Shown piece after piece: positions 5,401 to 6,962 of a stretch of DNA of 6,962 nt. The position numbers and the translations under genes are program-made. Location: assembly GCA_900546385.1 (NCBI GenBank), contig URCT01000122.1, forward strand, positions 1 through 6,962. Direction: 5' to 3'. Under the pieces are notes generated by a model. That model saw nothing but the letters and a program-made list of their open reading frames with translations. It was not told the origin of the DNA and ran no database searches. Numbering within the stretch: position 1 is the first letter of the stretch; every line of letters starts with the position of its first letter. This DNA comes from an uncultured Eubacteriales bacterium (GTDB lineage: Bacteria > Bacillota > Clostridia > Oscillospirales > CAG-382).

Positions 5401-6962
5401 AAGATTGTAAACCTCGATATCGTCCGCACGCACAGCTTTACTTCCGCTGTTGGCAAGCGTGATTTTATCAAAGCCGTCGGCCTTGTTCAAGAATTTCGCA
5501 CTGCCGACCACCTTGCCGTTGACCTTGCAGACCGCTTCCTGATACTGCGGATCGGCTTCGATACGCAGCTTATACCACAGCTTGTCGCTCAAGGTCTTGA
5601 CCTGCGTGCCGTTGAGAAACAGCTTATCGTTTTCCACCGTCATTTTGGCGATTTCCTTGCCTTCCGACATAAGCGCATAGAAAACGCCGTTCGAACCGGT
5701 CGGGAAATAAGAATTCAAGTTAAAGGACACCTTGCCGCTTGTGTAATCAAAGGCCTTGGAAAGCGACGCGCCGGTGTTCAAAACGAATTCACCGCCGTTA
5801 AGCGATACGTTGCCGACGGCTGTCATATCAAACGGAATGGCATCGGTAAGGTTCAAATCTTCCTTGACAAAGTAGTTTGCAAACATATAGGATTGTCCGA
5901 CGCTGATGAGGTTTTTGGTCTCATCCGACGTGGAAACGGCCAAATACTTGACGGCATTACCCAACAGCGGATGTGTGCCGTATTCGACATTGTCGATGGC
6001 TGTTGAAGAAACGCCCTTGCTCAGATCCACCGTGATGCGGAAGGTGAAATAACGGGCAAGCTTCTGGCTCGGCTCATACAATTTCGTTAAGCTGCCGTCG
6101 GGGTTCTGGATGCAGAACGCGCCGTCCGCGCACACAAGCCGGTATGTCGGCGAGTCGTCGGTGTCGCAAAGCTCGAGGACGCTTCCGTCAAAATTGATGG
6201 CATACGAAAGCTGAATGCGAATCTCGATAACATCCTCGGTCATGCGGTTGAAATAGCGGATGGCACGGGATTTTGCGCCGGTCAAAACATCCACCACCGC
6301 GCCGTTGGCACCGAGCGAGGTTTTCGGGTTTCCGGCACGGTTATCCATTTCCCAACCGGATTGGATGCCCTCTTTATAAGAATCCATAGAGGAGGTGATG
6401 GCAAGCCGGAAAGCCTGCTTGGGCATTGTGCCGATCGGTGTATCGATCTCCACCCGGCGTTCCGGGAAAGAAATCCGGGCAAGGATTTCGTCAAGCTCCG
6501 CCACCGTCATGGCGCGGCCGGGCGCGATCTTTCCCGCACCGTCCACACCGACAAGAATCCCGGCGCGGCAGAACGCCAAAGCCTCGGTATAACCGTCGGA
6601 GGCTGAGGTCATATCGGCAATTGTGTGATAGTCTTCGTTGATGACCGGATATTCCGATGAAGGCAAAGCCGCATACAAAAACTTCACCGCTTCGGCGCGC
6701 GTTGCCTTTTTATCACAGTCATAACCGGTGTCGGCAATGATGTCGGCCGTTTTGGCATAGGCTAAAACCTTTTGGTAGCTGCCGTCGGAAAACGCCAACA
6801 CTTCGGGATCGGTGTTCCCGTGATAAGCCGCGTGCAAACGATCCGCCGCCGTCAAAACCTCGCCGACGGTCACACCGTCGAAAAAGGCACGCGGCAGTTC
6901 TGCCGCCGCACTTCCCAAGGACAGCAAAAGCACGCAAGCACATACGGCTGCGCCTCGGGCAA
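2491..6962 (-). CDS. Giant secreted SLH / GH99-like (WbsX-type) glycoside hydrolase with multiple carbohydrate-binding modules, 5'-partial
   Basis: Residue numbers count from the GTG at 6933, but the frame is open to the window edge and codons 6960-6934 add ARGAAVCAC, completing a signal peptide core (…CVLLLSLGSAAA), so the true start lies outside. Order: partial SLH repeat (12-39), two SLH-like repeats (about 50-90, with TRAE 78-81, and 102-154); two jelly-roll, laminin-G-like regions (about 160-357 and 360-520); a GH99-like/WbsX catalytic domain (about 525-862). The last shows WGW 544-546, GYYD 560-563, FCWY 587-590, LLWEAAN near 624-630 and WNEYGEG 809-815. E811 and E814 match the two glutamates three apart that catalyse in GH99 enzymes. 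Then come a carbohydrate-binding-like module (about 870-1030), a copper-amine-oxidase-N-type domain (1036-1153), a second copy of that module (about 1165-1308) and a CBM_4_9-like module (1314-1480). Likely a cell-surface enzyme acting on mannan-like or host glycans; the substrate is inferred only from the family. Some WbsX relatives sit in polysaccharide synthesis loci. Confidence 0.88.
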   Translation of the reverse strand, partial: ARGAAVCACVLLLSLGSAAAELPRAFFDGVTVGEVLTAADRLHAAYHGNTDPEVLAFSDGSYQKVLAYAKTADIIADTGYDCDKKATRAEAVKFLYAALPSSEYPVINEDYHTIADMTSASDGYTEALAFCRAGILVGVDGAGKIAPGRAMTVAELDEILARISFPERRVEIDTPIGTMPKQAFRLAITSSMDSYKEGIQSGWEMDNRAGNPKTSLGANGAVVDVLTGAKSRAIRYFNRMTEDVIEIRIQLSYAINFDGSVLELCDTDDSPTYRLVCADGAFCIQNPDGSLTKLYEPSQKLARYFTFRITVDLSKGVSSTAIDNVEYGTHPLLGNAVKYLAVSTSDETKNLISVGQSYMFANYFVKEDLNLTDAIPFDMTAVGNVSLNGGEFVLNTGASLSKAFDYTSGKVSFNLNSYFPTGSNGVFYALMSEGKEIAKMTVENDKLFLNGTQVKTLSDKLWYKLRIEADPQYQEAVCKVNGKVVGSAKFLNKADGFDKITLANSGSKAVRADDIEVYNLLDYDVPEPVIQNGADNYTIGLNVCPLWVNGDHWGWACNTPFDDIKPVLGYYDEGLPETADWENKFMAEHGIDFQAFCWYATTSNSPMKTTRLADQLDEAYLHSKYGDKVKFCLLWEAANAARPANSEAFRNYYVPYWIENYFTDPRYMTINNKLVFSIFGADNLISIFGTGLKDEFDYMREEVKKLGFDGMIITASHTGKNNLAEYGFDGWQAYNWGTGGYSYETNVSANLSRRTAKNVYVIPTISVGFNNVGWTGERHPLMTVADYKKSHEWVRDTYLPSYSDSTDWSHNLLWLSTWNEYGEGTYIMPSDGLNGFGYLDVLRSVYTNGGAHTDVRPNAEQKARINHLYPQDRRLLRAYGNYVTPSDEAYDDSEKVCLFTTANAYKNYITLGNMGGVVGTSENGTTFRTHSTNPDAIFNVKSSVYSAYTADQVAAIRVVASGIPSGMIMQLFYQTDGAPDLSEANSLRIASTTTDETVFEFRVSGVNGWSGGKIRSLRIDPLQATNITFTVKSISIVPKKYEARPKLYINGYETQMHILPEKANDVWFVPFEPGKNVLHYLLYTYYDWDYDTKTLNLYRDDKCITFTVGSATAYVDGVPFALDAAVYQVDNIPMLPIESLAKVFGFTCKKRLGNYYYTTPEKELFKQVEEEYVNNTWNFNVIGSLAGWNGGDMSSGFGDGTLILTSNSGDPMIYSPSGLGIDCSKTPKIEVRCRWNITGTGNRNFGFYYITEADSSWNEAKHVTVPIAKSSGDSFQTITLDMSKSAGWTGTLKQLRFDPFDATGTVEVDYIKLVGEGQSGGNRTLIQADAETAEHSFYSGNATISVVTDPEDADNHVYLVKTAAGKQWAYLHHKITFTPGKTYAVQFEVKLAGSGTDTAGTDPTLATEVYANMRYLDASGKIDHNGGPASGSMYTNIKVSDGWKLVSFTYTVPATSTSRANDEFAIYSNPVGNLGTSYYIDNLTVTELE
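4348..5361 (-). other. GH99-like / WbsX catalytic domain within the giant protein
   Basis: About residues 525-862. The order of conserved blocks (aromatic WGW loop, GYYD, an alternating FCWY strand, LLWEAAN, GFDGWQAYNWG, and the WNEYGEG strand end) follows the (beta/alpha)8 barrel of the WbsX/GH99-like group. Known GH99 enzymes are endo-alpha-1,2-mannosidases/mannanases that use a Glu pair within a WNEWHEG-type motif. Here Tyr812 and Gly813 replace Trp-His, as is common in the WbsX branch, so activity on alpha-mannan cannot be assumed. Confidence 0.8.
6472..6900 (-). other. N-terminal S-layer homology (SLH) region, first repeat shortened
   Basis: About residues 12-154. The pattern of an aromatic/hydrophobic helix, GI.(V/A)G/D turn, then (I/V)T.AE helix is seen twice in full (YQKVLAYAKTADII … ATRAEAVKFLYAAL; EALAFCRAGILVGVD … AMTVAELDEILARI). 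A first copy keeps only its second half (VTVGEVLTAADRLHAAYHG), directly after the signal peptide. SLH repeats bind pyruvylated secondary wall polymer, so the protein is probably anchored to the cell wall. Only one copy keeps the full TRAE motif. Confidence 0.75.

Noticed and set aside
1..6962. CRISPR array, insertion sequence, phage or toxin-antitoxin system
   Set aside because: No regularly spaced repeats, transposase motifs, integrase, terminal repeats around genes or small paired frames are visible; coding density is fully explained by the two genes.

Overview
The window looks like chromosomal DNA of a Gram-positive Clostridia-type bacterium, probably an uncultured gut or rumen relative of the Oscillospiraceae. 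This is an inference from three things: a consensus sigma-A type promoter with a strong AGGAGG ribosome site, a lysine riboswitch ending in an intrinsic terminator, and a very large secreted protein with S-layer homology (SLH) repeats of the clostridial style. No sequence search was possible, so the taxonomy is a guess.

Layout. Positions 1-136 hold no supported gene; they carry three back-to-back perfect hairpins (26-89) and a short direct repeat. Positions 137-438 form a compact control region: a TTGACA/TATAAT promoter, an L-box (lysine) riboswitch aptamer, an antiterminator/terminator pair and a ribosome binding site. This leads into a plus-strand gene (439-2331) for an NhaC-family membrane transporter with an unusual signal peptide and acidic extracytoplasmic extension. 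Positions 2332-2490 are a convergent intergenic spacer with one terminator hairpin for each gene. The rest (2491 to the right edge, minus strand) is one reading frame of nearly 1,500 codons. It encodes a secreted multidomain protein with SLH repeats, two lectin-like beta domains, a GH99-like/WbsX catalytic domain, a duplicated carbohydrate-binding-like module around a copper-amine-oxidase-N-type domain, and a C-terminal CBM_4_9-like module. Its 5' end lies outside the window.

How the parts work together. The riboswitch ties the transporter to intracellular lysine: with lysine bound the terminator should form and expression stop. This points to lysine uptake rather than pure sodium/proton exchange as the transporter's role. 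The convergent giant gene is transcribed separately and has no visible functional link to lysine; it looks like a wall-anchored glycan-processing enzyme. The points most worth a second look are the lysine-controlled NhaC protein with its odd N-terminus, and the uncommon combination and duplication of domains in the surface glycosidase.
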